Shown: piece after piece, positions 1 to 7,026 of the stretch
Layout of the letters: every line of letters starts with the position of its first letter
How positions within the stretch are numbered: position 1 is the stretch's first letter
Origin: Lysobacterales bacterium CG_4_10_14_3_um_filter_64_11
Lineage (GTDB): Bacteria > Pseudomonadota > Gammaproteobacteria > Xanthomonadales > Xanthomonadaceae
Assembly: GCA_002782905.1 (NCBI GenBank)
Contig: PFJA01000170.1
Coordinates: 5,688 to 33,994 of the forward strand
Length of the DNA: 28,307 nucleotides
Reading direction: 5' to 3'
Program-made: the position numbers and the translations under genes
The notes under the pieces: model-generated
Database searches by the model: none
Seen by the model: only the letters and a program-made list of their open reading frames with translations
Told to the model about the DNA's origin: nothing

Positions 1-72
1 GCGGTCGGCCATGTGGGTGATGGCGGCGATGGCGGCGATGGCGTTGGTGGTGGTGGTGGTGGTGGTGTTCAT
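1..72 (-). CDS. Start of an unknown gene, cut by the window edge
   Basis: Reading the minus strand from the ATG at 72-70 gives 24 open codons to the window edge. The peptide begins M-N followed by six Thr codons (ACC repeats), then alternating Ala and Ile, then T-H-M-A-D-R. A GGAGA-like ribosome binding site sits just upstream (about 77-83). The low-complexity start comes from a TGG/GGT microsatellite on the plus strand. I do not recognise the product; too little is visible to assign a family. The gene probably continues to the left of the window. Confidence 0.4.
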   Translation of the reverse strand, partial: MNTTTTTTTNAIAAIAAITHMADR

Positions 73-159
73 GGCTGTCTCCGTGGGTTGGTGTGCTGGT
101 AATGTATAACACCAACTCAATAGCCGCATGTGCCGAAGGTCACCTCTCACGCAATGCGT

Positions 160-735
160 TCAACACCATGATCCACAAGAAGGTCCAACGAGCACATAGC
201 ATGCACGTGACGCGGCTCCGTCGGTATCGGCGAAGCGCGCGCCCGTCCGACGCGCGCGATTCACCTGCAGCTCCAGCACGTCGGGCCGCGAATAATGGCC
301 AAACGGATCGAAACTCTGCCGCTCGGCGTGAACCTTGGCCAGCGCCAGCTCGGCCAGCCACAAACCTTCCGCGCCTACCTGTGGTGCAAGCAGCCACTCG
401 CCATCCGGGCCGGCAATGCAACTGCCACCATCGGCACAAACCGCCGGCAGTGCCGCGCGCAACGCCTCGGCATGGGGCATCTGCGCGGGCACATCGCTGC
501 GGCGCATCAGGCCGTTCACCGACACCACATAGCAGCGGCCTTAGCGGGCGATGAAGCGGGTGATGTCGGCGGTATTGCGCACGTTGCCCGGCCAGCAGGC
601 GACATGCACATCGATGCCTTGGGCGTACAGCGCGCAGCGCGCCAGCGGCATCCAGTTTTCCCAGCAATTCAGGCCGCCGACGCTGAAGCCAGCGAGCGCG
701 AACACGCGCAGGCCGTGGCCATCGCGCAGATCACT
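160..735 (-). pseudogene. Nitrilase remnant, truncated and with an in-frame stop
   Basis: Minus-strand translation shows the second half of a nitrilase (carbon-nitrogen hydrolase, nitrile to carboxylic acid and ammonia). The catalytic cysteine motif GGLNCWENW is present (Cys codon 664-666), followed by a stretch ending RFIAR. A TAA stop at 541-543 stands where nitrilases have Glu (RFIAREGR); after the stop the same frame continues with GRCYVVSVNGLM, a GGSCIAGPDG motif and GHYSRPDV, all typical of the C-terminal half. The N-terminal half, which would carry the catalytic Glu and Lys, is missing: recognisable similarity starts near 735, shortly after the mpl stop codon. So it is both 5'-truncated and interrupted, and cannot give a working nitrilase. 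The family match rests on remembered motifs. The exact 3' end is uncertain, since the last 30 or so residues do not look like a normal nitrilase tail. Confidence 0.8.
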
Positions 736-757
736 GCATTCATCGCACGCCTGCCGC

Positions 758-2110
758 TCACAGGCTGTCGAAAAACCGCCGTGGCGCGCCGTCAAAGCCG
801 CCGTTGGACATGAACAACACGTGGTCGCCGGGTTGCGCCAGCGTGTGCAGTGCAGCCAACAGCGCGTCAACATCGGCGGCGCTGCGCGCGCGCCCGTGCA
901 GCGCGTCGATCACCGCACCGGCATCCCACGGCAAGCCCGGCCGATGCAGAAACACCACCGCATTGGCGTCGGCCAGCGCCGGTGCCAGTTGCGCGGCGTG
1001 CGCACCCATGCGCATCGAATTGCTGCGTGGCTCCATCGCCACCACGATGCGCGCGCTGCCGACCCTGGCGCGCAGGCCGGCGAGCGTGGTGGCGATGGCG
1101 GTGGGGTGATGCGCGAAGTCGTCGTAGACTGTGATCTCGTGGGTGCAGCCGATCACCTCAAGGCGGCGCTTGACGCTGCGAAACGCGGCCAGCGCGGCGA
1201 CGGCATCGGCAATCGCAACACCCACCGCCTGTGCAGCAGCGATCGCGGCCAGCGCGTTCATCACGTTGTGGCGGCCGAGCAGCGACCAGCGCGCTTCGCC
1301 CACCGCTGCACCGCGGTACAGCACGGTGAATGCCGAGCCGTCGGCGGCATCGAGCTGGGCTCGCCAATCGGCGTCTTCGCGTTCACCGAAGGTCTCCACC
1401 GGCGTCCAGCAGCCCATCGCCAGCACCTGCGCCAGATTGTCGTCATCGCCGTTGACGATCAGCCGGCCATTGCCGGGCACGGTGCGCAGCAGGTGATGGA
1501 ACTGGCGCTGGATGGCGGCTACGTCCGGAAAAATGTCGGCATGGTCGTATTCGAGGTTGTTGAGGATCGCCAGCCACGGCCGGTAGTGCACGAACTTGGA
1601 GCGCTTGTCGAAAAACGCGGTGTCGTATTCGTCGGCTTCGACCACGAATTCGCGGCCCGAGCCAATGCGTGCGGACACGCCGAAGTTTTCCGGCACGCCG
1701 CCGATCAGAAACCCCGGATCGCGGCCAGCGTATTCGAGGATGAAGGCAAGCAGGCTGCTGGTCGTCGTTTTGCCGTGGGTACCGGCGACCGCCAGCGTGC
1801 GCCGGCCCGGCAACACGTTTTCGGCCAGCCACTGCGCACCCGACGTGTAGGCGCGGCCGGCGTCGAGCACCGCCTCGACGCTGGGGTTGCCGCGCGCGAG
1901 CGCATTGCCGACGACGATTTGCTCGGCAGCGGCGGCTATGTGCGCTGGTGCATAGCCCTGGCTGAGCGCGATGCCAAGCGCTTCGAGCTGGCTGGACATC
2001 GGTGGATAGACATTGGCGTCGCTGCCACTGACATCGTGGCCGAGTTCACGTGCGAGCGCAGCGATACCGCCCATGAAGGTGCCGCAGATGCCGAGAATAT
2101 GCAGTTTCAT
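758..2110 (-). CDS. mpl: UDP-N-acetylmuramate:L-Ala-gamma-D-Glu-meso-DAP ligase
   Basis: Murein peptide ligase: it joins the recycled tripeptide L-Ala-D-Glu-meso-DAP to UDP-MurNAc in the cytoplasm using ATP, so returning cell-wall turnover products to peptidoglycan synthesis. The 450-residue product starts MKLHILGICGTFMGG, has the Mur-ligase P-loop GTHGKTTT at about residues 110-117, a central EADEYDTAFFD motif, the NNLEYDHADIF segment and a C-terminal domain with YDDFAHHPTAI and MEPRSNS, as in Mpl rather than MurC. The start at 2110 is chosen because it overlaps the stop of the upstream membrane-protein gene as ATGA; a longer open frame to 2458 would run deep into that gene. It is the third gene of an adk - membrane protein - mpl block, so it is probably translationally coupled. 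Function is confident from motifs. Confidence 0.95.
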   Translation of the reverse strand: MKLHILGICGTFMGGIAALARELGHDVSGSDANVYPPMSSQLEALGIALSQGYAPAHIAAAAEQIVVGNALARGNPSVEAVLDAGRAYTSGAQWLAENVLPGRRTLAVAGTHGKTTTSSLLAFILEYAGRDPGFLIGGVPENFGVSARIGSGREFVVEADEYDTAFFDKRSKFVHYRPWLAILNNLEYDHADIFPDVAAIQRQFHHLLRTVPGNGRLIVNGDDDNLAQVLAMGCWTPVETFGEREDADWRAQLDAADGSAFTVLYRGAAVGEARWSLLGRHNVMNALAAIAAAQAVGVAIADAVAALAAFRSVKRRLEVIGCTHEITVYDDFAHHPTAIATTLAGLRARVGSARIVVAMEPRSNSMRMGAHAAQLAPALADANAVVFLHRPGLPWDAGAVIDALHGRARSAADVDALLAALHTLAQPGDHVLFMSNGGFDGAPRRFFDSL

Positions 2111-2661
2111 CCGCCCATTGTAGAGCCAGCGCCAGCGGCGAAGCCCTGCAACCACTGGTCCAGCCCCAGTTCGATCAGAAACAGGCCCAACGCCAGTAGC
2201 GCCGCCGCCAGCGGTGGCCAGTCCAGCGCATAGCGCAGGATGTGGCCATTGATCATCAGCTTCCACACCACCAGCAGCAACACCGCCGCACTGACCCACA
2301 GCGATGCCGGCGTCGGGTTGGCCGGGTCGATGCTGCCGCCAGCGCTGATCAGCAACAGCGGCACCAACGCCACGGTCAACAGCAGGCTGGTACCGGCCAG
2401 CGCAATCAGGGTTTGCACCAGGCGGCCAACGCGCGTACGCAGGCGCAGCAACAGCCACGGCGCGCCCACCAGCATGGCAAAGCTCAGCAGCATACGCGGC
2501 AGCAGCACGCGATCGGGCACCGCCAGCAGCTGCGATAACGCCATCTCCAGCAACAGCACACTGACGATCAGCGCCCGCGCAGTGGCCGGCGCATAGGGCA
2601 TGTCCTGCGGACCGAGACGCAGACGGCAGATCGCAAACAAGCGCGAAAACAGTTCATTCAT
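2107..2661 (-). CDS. Five-helix integral membrane protein of unknown function
   Basis: A 184-residue protein with about five hydrophobic segments (roughly residues 29-46, 55-74, 82-106, 119-136 and 150-166) and a basic loop RLRTRVGR between the second and third. There is no signal peptide and I see no catalytic motif. The start at 2661 (MNELFSRLFA) lies 34 bp after the adk stop; the stop overlaps the mpl start by four bases (ATGA), so translation of mpl probably depends on it. Position between adk and mpl suggests a conserved xanthomonad neighbourhood and, by inference only, a link to cell-envelope or murein recycling. I do not recognise the family and do not assign a function. Confidence 0.8.
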   Translation of the reverse strand: MNELFSRLFAICRLRLGPQDMPYAPATARALIVSVLLLEMALSQLLAVPDRVLLPRMLLSFAMLVGAPWLLLRLRTRVGRLVQTLIALAGTSLLLTVALVPLLLISAGGSIDPANPTPASLWVSAAVLLLVVWKLMINGHILRYALDWPPLAAALLALGLFLIELGLDQWLQGFAAGAGSTMGG

Positions 2662-2695
2662 TGCGTGCGCTACCCGGGCACCACCCTGCCGGGTG

Positions 2696-3265
2696 TCACT
2701 TGGCGGCAGCGATGGCAGCGAGAATGCGCGCCAAAACCTCGTCCATCGAACCGACGCCATCGACCCGCGCCAGGCGGCCATGCTCGCGGTAGTAATGCAC
2801 CACCGGCGCAGTCTGCTCGGCATACACCTGCAGGCGGTGGCGCACGGCATCGGGGCTGTCATCGGCGCGACCCTCGAGCGTTGCACGGCCGGCGATGCGC
2901 TCGACCAGCAACTCCGGGTTGACATCGATCTGCACCGCCACATCCATTGGCTGCTCCAGCCGTGCCAGCAGTGCATCGAGCGCGCTGGCCTGCGCCAGAT
3001 TGCGCGGATAGCCATCGAGGATGAAACCGCTATCGGCATCGGGGTGGTGCAGGCGTTCTTCCAGCATGCTCAGCACGATGTCATCGGACACCAGGCTGCC
3101 GGCATCCATCACCGCCTTGGCCTTGCGCCCCAACGGCGAGCCCGCCGCGACCGCTGCCCGCAACAGGTCGCCGGTGGAAATGTGCGGCACCGAAAAATGC
3201 TCGCGCAGCCGCGAGGCTTGCGTGCCCTTGCCCGAACCGGGGGCGCCGAGGAGTACCAGTCGCAT
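2696..3265 (-). CDS. adk: Adenylate kinase, short-LID form
   Basis: Catalyses ATP + AMP to 2 ADP in the cytoplasm, balancing adenine nucleotides. The 189-residue product opens MRLVLLGAPGSGKGTQ with the P-loop at residues 7-15, then the AMP-binding HISTGDLLR (28-36), FILDGYPRN (81-89) and RIAGR (123-127). The LID region is short and lacks the four-cysteine zinc insertion, which fits a length of 189 rather than about 215. The start at 3265 has an AAGGAAC ribosome binding site; the frame is open up to 3340 but without a better start. It is divergent from pfp with 134 bp between the start codons, and is first in an apparent operon with the membrane protein and mpl. Confidence 0.97.
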   Translation of the reverse strand: MRLVLLGAPGSGKGTQASRLREHFSVPHISTGDLLRAAVAAGSPLGRKAKAVMDAGSLVSDDIVLSMLEERLHHPDADSGFILDGYPRNLAQASALDALLARLEQPMDVAVQIDVNPELLVERIAGRATLEGRADDSPDAVRHRLQVYAEQTAPVVHYYREHGRLARVDGVGSMDEVLARILAAIAAAK

Positions 3266-3399
3266 GCGCGCGTTCCTTAGATCAACAGGTGACACGGATT
3301 CGTTCTGCCGCCGGATACCGCTAAACTGGCCGACAATCACCGTGCAATGGTGTGAAACGCTAACCGCAGCCCCCCATCAAGTCAAACGAAGGTGTTTCC

Positions 3400-4659
3400 A
3401 TGAGCGCGCAAACCCTGTTGTATGCCCAATCCGGCGGTGTCACTGCCGTCATCAATGCCAGCGCCAGCGCCGTGATCCAGACCGCGCGCGCACACAAGGT
3501 GAAGGTGCTGGCGGCGCGCAACGGCATCCTCGGTGCGCTGGGCGAAGACCTGATCGACACCAGCAAGGAGCCGATTGCGGCGATCCGCGCACTGGCGCAT
3601 ACGCCAGGCGGCGCGTTCGGCTCGTGCCGTTTCAAGCTCAAATCGCTGGAAGCCGACCGCGTCCACTACCAGCGACTGATCGAGGTGTTCGCGGCGCACC
3701 AGGTGCGCTATTTCCTGTACAACGGCGGCAATGATTCCGCCGACACCGCGGCCAAGGTGTCGCGCATCGCCAAGGCGTTCGGCTATCCGCTGATTTGCGT
3801 CGGCGTGCCCAAGACCGTCGACAACGATCTCGCCGTCACCGACTGCTGCCCCGGCTTTGGCTCGGCCGCCAAGTACACCGCAGTGTCGGTGCTGGAGGCC
3901 AGCCTCGACGTGGCGGCGATGGCACAAACCTCAACCAAGGTGTTCGTCTACGAAGTGATGGGCCGCCATGCCGGCTGGCTGGCCGCCGCCGGTGGCCTGG
4001 CCGGCGATGGCAGCGCCAGCGCGCCGCCGCACCTCATCCTGTTTCCGGAAGTGGCGTACGACGAAGCGCGGTTTCTGGCCGAAGTCAAAGCCGTCGTGGC
4101 CAGGGTCGGGTACTGCGTGGTGGTGGTGTCCGAAGGCCTGCGCGACGGCAGCGGCCGTTTCGTCGCCGAAGCCGGCGGCACGGATGCCTTCGGCCACAGC
4201 CAGCTCGGCGGTGTCGGCCCCGCGCTGGCCGCCACCGTCAAGGATAAGCTCGGCATGAAAGTTCACTGGGCGGTGCCCGATTACCTGCAACGCTCGGCGC
4301 GGCACCTGGCCTCGGCCAGTGACCACGCGCAGGCGCTGGCGGTGGGCAAGGCGGCGGTGGAATACGCGCTCGCTGGCCGCAACGCGGTGATGCCGGTGAT
4401 CGTGCGCAGCAACGACGCGCCGTATCGCTGGAAGATCGAAGCCGCGCCGCTGGACAAGGTCGCCAACCACGAAAAGACCATGCCCAAAAGCTTCATCCGC
4501 AAGGACGGTTTCGGCATCACCGCCGCCTGCCGCCGCTACCTGCAACCGCTGATCGCCGGTGAAGCGCCACCACCGTACGGCAAGGATGGCCTGCCGGCCT
4601 ATGTGCGGCTGAAGAATGTGGCGGTGACGAAAAAGCTGGCGTCGTACTCGGTGAAGTGA
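3400..4659 (+). CDS. pfp: PPi-dependent 6-phosphofructokinase
   Basis: Reversibly phosphorylates fructose 6-phosphate to fructose 1,6-bisphosphate with pyrophosphate instead of ATP, so it can serve both glycolysis and gluconeogenesis. The product has 419 residues. Markers of phosphate-donor choice are visible: GGNDS at residues 109-113 puts Asp112 where ATP enzymes have Gly (GGDGS), and PKTVDND at 137-143 has Lys138 where ATP enzymes have Gly. In known PPi-dependent enzymes these residues block ATP and favour PPi. MGRHAGW at 187-193 binds the sugar phosphate. A GAAGG ribosome binding site precedes the ATG at 3400. The gene stands alone on plus, divergent from adk; hppA and ppa, which compete for or use the same PPi, follow within about 11 kb. 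No ATP-type PFK is in the window. Calling it PPi-dependent is a strong inference from the two diagnostic residues. Confidence 0.95.
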   Translation: MSAQTLLYAQSGGVTAVINASASAVIQTARAHKVKVLAARNGILGALGEDLIDTSKEPIAAIRALAHTPGGAFGSCRFKLKSLEADRVHYQRLIEVFAAHQVRYFLYNGGNDSADTAAKVSRIAKAFGYPLICVGVPKTVDNDLAVTDCCPGFGSAAKYTAVSVLEASLDVAAMAQTSTKVFVYEVMGRHAGWLAAAGGLAGDGSASAPPHLILFPEVAYDEARFLAEVKAVVARVGYCVVVVSEGLRDGSGRFVAEAGGTDAFGHSQLGGVGPALAATVKDKLGMKVHWAVPDYLQRSARHLASASDHAQALAVGKAAVEYALAGRNAVMPVIVRSNDAPYRWKIEAAPLDKVANHEKTMPKSFIRKDGFGITAACRRYLQPLIAGEAPPPYGKDGLPAYVRLKNVAVTKKLASYSVK

Positions 4660-4710
4660 GGCTGGGAATCGGGACTCGGGCATTGATGGGTTTCGGTCGC
4701 TTCGCGAGTA

Positions 4711-5229
4711 CGACGCACATGGATGTGCGAGTGCCGCGAGCGCAGGACGCGCAAGAGCGGCCGCCTTCACTTCGCCGCCGCGCGGCTCGCTCGGTCGCTA
4801 CGCTCTGCCCATGCTACGGACTCGCGGCTTCCGAAATCGCGGTGTCGCTATGGGATGAAACGGAAAAGCCGCACTGTAGCGCATGGATGCGCGGTCCGAG
4901 TGCGACAACGCGCCGTCAAGCACGCCGAGCATCGCAGCCGAATGCGGGAGCAAGGCACCATTGTTTGACCGAGCGAGCCGCAGTGAAGGCGTAGCGAGCA
5001 AAGCGAGCGGGGTCGCGCAGCGACCGAAGGCAAGGATGTGCGAGTTGGTGCCGGCCCGCATTCGGCGAGAAGCGAAGGGCACAGGCGAAGCAGGAGCTGA
5101 CCGAGCGCAGCAAAGGCGTAGGCCGCGCAGCGGCCGCTGCTGCGTAGCAGCCGAACCTGCGTGCGCCCGGCGCAAGGCGTTTTTGGTTAATTTTTTCGCA
5201 GTGAAAAAGTGACTCGTCGGCCGCAGGCT
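4711..5229 (+). repeat. Composite dispersed repeat, copy 1
   Basis: The 805-bp gap between pfp and the Crp/Fnr-type gene holds no convincing gene. It contains four blocks that recur in inverted orientation near 22993-23423: block D (4711-4763, with the palindrome GCACATGGATGTGC at 4715-4728), block A (4876-4959, with GCGCATGGATGCGC at 4879-4892), block B (5029-5079) and block C (5163-5229). Block A differs from its partner at about 3 of 84 positions and block B at about 4 of 51. The DNA between blocks is not shared: A to B is 69 bp here and about 10 bp in copy 2. A GAGCGAGC/AGCGAGC-rich stretch fills 4967-5028. Nothing else is apparent in 4660-4710. Confidence 0.75.
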
Positions 5230-5340
5230 TGAACGCTTGGCGGATTGCGGAACACGATTCTGGGTTCAGCACTTCATCTTGTTCGGAACTTATCCTCGCA
5301 GTGGACAGCCGCCCTGCCGGGCCGCAGCATATTGCTGAGA

Positions 5341-5429
5341 GTAGGCTGCTGGTGAGCGCAGCGAACCCCAGCATAATCATCTCGATGCGGCAACGGCGCT
5401 GGGGTTCGCTGCGCTCACCAGCAGCCTAC
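5341..5429. repeat. Perfect 32-bp inverted repeat (large hairpin)
   Basis: Left arm 5341-5372 (starts GTAGGCTGCTGGTGAGCGCA) is perfectly complementary to right arm 5398-5429, with a 25-base spacer at 5373-5397. It lies 36 bp beyond the stop codon of the minus-strand Crp/Fnr-type gene and faces the end of pfp, so it sits between converging transcripts. There is no T-run directly after the arm on either strand, so it is not a plain intrinsic terminator; it could act as an RNA-stabilising or transcription-slowing extragenic palindrome. Confidence 0.9.
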
Positions 5430-5464
5430 GAATCGATAAGCACCATCGAGAATGAAACACGACA

Positions 5465-6205
5465 CTACTGCACATCCTCCAGCAGGCGGTGCATCTCCGT
5501 CTTGACCACGCCATAACACTCGCAGGTGCGCAACGCCAGTTGGGCGCGGTCGAGCACGGTGATGTGGCCGCGCCGATAGCTGATGCAACCGGCCTGTTGC
5601 AGATTGCCGGCGGCCTCGGTAATGCTTTCGCGACGCACGCCGAGCATGCTGGCAACCAGCTCCTGGGTCATCACCAGTTCACGGCCCGGCGCGCGATCGA
5701 CGGTGAGCAACAGCCAGCGGCACAGTTGCTGCTCCACCGAATGGTGTCGATAGCACACGGCATTTTGTGCGATCTGCGTGATCAATGCCTGGGCGTAGCG
5801 CAGCAATAGCCGCTGCACGCAGGTGTTGCGATCGAACTCCTGTTTGAGCAGGCGCCGCTCCAGTCGATACGCGTAACCCGCCGCCTGCACCATGGCGGCG
5901 CTGGATGTGCTCTGCCCGCCCATGATCAGGGCGACGCCGACGAAACCCTCGCTGCCCACGCCAACGATTTCGGTGGACGCACCCGACGCCATCACGTAGT
6001 GCAACGAGATGATCGCGGTGGTCGGAAAATAGGCGTGCGTCAGCTGCTCGCCGGGTTCATAGAGCACCTTGCCCAGCGCCAGCGGCACGCAATCAAGATG
6101 CGCTGCCAAGCGTTCAAAATCGGCCGCCGGCAGGGCGGCAAGCAGGTGATTTTGCTGCGTCTCAAGAGCAGGTGTGTTCATCATGTCGAGTGCCGTGATG
6201 GTCAT
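5465..6205 (-). CDS. Crp/Fnr-family transcriptional regulator
   Basis: A 246-residue regulator with an N-terminal cyclic-nucleotide-binding-type beta-barrel (about residues 20-130, including GKVLYEPGEQLTHAYFP) and a C-terminal Crp-type winged helix (about 150-220). The helix-turn-helix is visible as QELVASMLGVRRESITEAA, residues 181-199. The cysteine array of Fnr is absent, and I do not see the canonical cAMP-binding Arg-Ser pair of Crp (the GSEGFVG stretch at 84-90 replaces it), so the ligand, if any, is unknown. The start at 6205 overlaps the stop of the upstream response-regulator gene as ATGA; a start at MMNTPALE, 21 bases later, is possible. It is the last gene of a three-gene signalling operon and its likely DNA-binding output. 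Family confident, target unknown. Confidence 0.88.
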   Translation of the reverse strand: MTITALDMMNTPALETQQNHLLAALPAADFERLAAHLDCVPLALGKVLYEPGEQLTHAYFPTTAIISLHYVMASGASTEIVGVGSEGFVGVALIMGGQSTSSAAMVQAAGYAYRLERRLLKQEFDRNTCVQRLLLRYAQALITQIAQNAVCYRHHSVEQQLCRWLLLTVDRAPGRELVMTQELVASMLGVRRESITEAAGNLQQAGCISYRRGHITVLDRAQLALRTCECYGVVKTEMHRLLEDVQ

Positions 6206-7026
6206 TTTTTGGTCGAAAACTCGACACCAATGCCGCGATAGCCGATGAAACGACACGCGCGGTTGAACATCGGCTCACCACTCACCCGAAACCTGCGCTG
6301 TGTCCCGTCGGCGTTGTTGTGGCTGAGGACAAAATCCAGAAATGGCTCACGTGCGGCGATGATGGCCTGCAAAAATGCACGATCTTGCGTGTTCCAACCG
6401 TCACTCGGCGCATCGTTGCTGGGTCCGGCCAGCGATTCGACCTGGATACCCAACATCTCCAAGACCGGCCCGGATACCTTGGTGAAGGCGCCGCTTTCGT
6501 CCTGCTCCCAGTACCAATCCGATGCCAGCTCGGTGAGGCTGCGGTAGCGCGCTTCGCTTTCGCGCAACTCGGCAGTGCGTTCGGCCACGGTCTGCTCCAG
6601 CACCCGGTTGAATGCCTCAAGCCGGCGGTACAGCAGGCGTACCTCCAGCATGTTGTGGATACGTGCCCTGACTTCAGCCAGATCGAACGGTTTGCTGATG
6701 AAATCCTTGGCGCCCATTTGCAATGCGCGCAGCTTGTGGCCGGGTTGCGCGGTCAGCACGATCACCGGCAAGTAGTCATCCTTGATATTGGTGCGCAATC
6801 CCTCCATTACCTGAAATCCATCCATGCCTGGCATCTGCAAGTCCAACAAGATCAGGTCGTACTGGTGCTGGCGATGCAGGGCGCATACCTGTGCCGGATT
6901 CGTGGTCGTGCTGACCTCGATGTATCCGGTCTCGGCCAGCAATTGCTCCAGCAGCAGGATATTGGCCTGCTGGTCATCCACCACCAGAATGGAGGCGGCA
7001 AAAATGTCGCGTTCCAGCACCTTCAT
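6202..7026 (-). CDS. Response regulator with REC and PAS domains
   Basis: A 274-residue protein. The receiver domain covers about residues 11-130: acidic pair in VVDDQQ (D17, D18), phosphoacceptor D62 in LLDLQMPGMDG, T92 in VLTAQ and K112 in SKPFD. A short helical linker, probably coiled coil (about 131-165, RRLEAFNRVLEQTVAERTAE), leads to a PAS domain (about 160-270) with the DWYWEQDESGAFTKVS stretch. There is no DNA-binding, GGDEF or other output domain, so it must act through partner proteins. Start 7026 overlaps the hybrid kinase stop (ATGA) and its stop overlaps the Crp-type gene (ATGA), which implies tight stoichiometric expression. It probably receives phosphate from the neighbouring kinase; what the PAS domain senses cannot be told. 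Confidence 0.92.
   Translation of the reverse strand: MKVLERDIFAASILVVDDQQANILLLEQLLAETGYIEVSTTTNPAQVCALHRQHQYDLILLDLQMPGMDGFQVMEGLRTNIKDDYLPVIVLTAQPGHKLRALQMGAKDFISKPFDLAEVRARIHNMLEVRLLYRRLEAFNRVLEQTVAERTAELRESEARYRSLTELASDWYWEQDESGAFTKVSGPVLEMLGIQVESLAGPSNDAPSDGWNTQDRAFLQAIIAAREPFLDFVLSHNNADGTQRRFRVSGEPMFNRACRFIGYRGIGVEFSTKK

Noticed and set aside
551..2233. Plus-strand open frame of 560 codons opposite mpl
   Set aside because: Shadow of mpl; composition (Arg, His, Ala, Gln) is not protein-like.
4656..5380. Short open frames on both strands in the pfp-regulator gap
   Set aside because: They translate the dispersed repeat blocks, recur in the same form at 23.2-23.5 kb, and lack ribosome sites.
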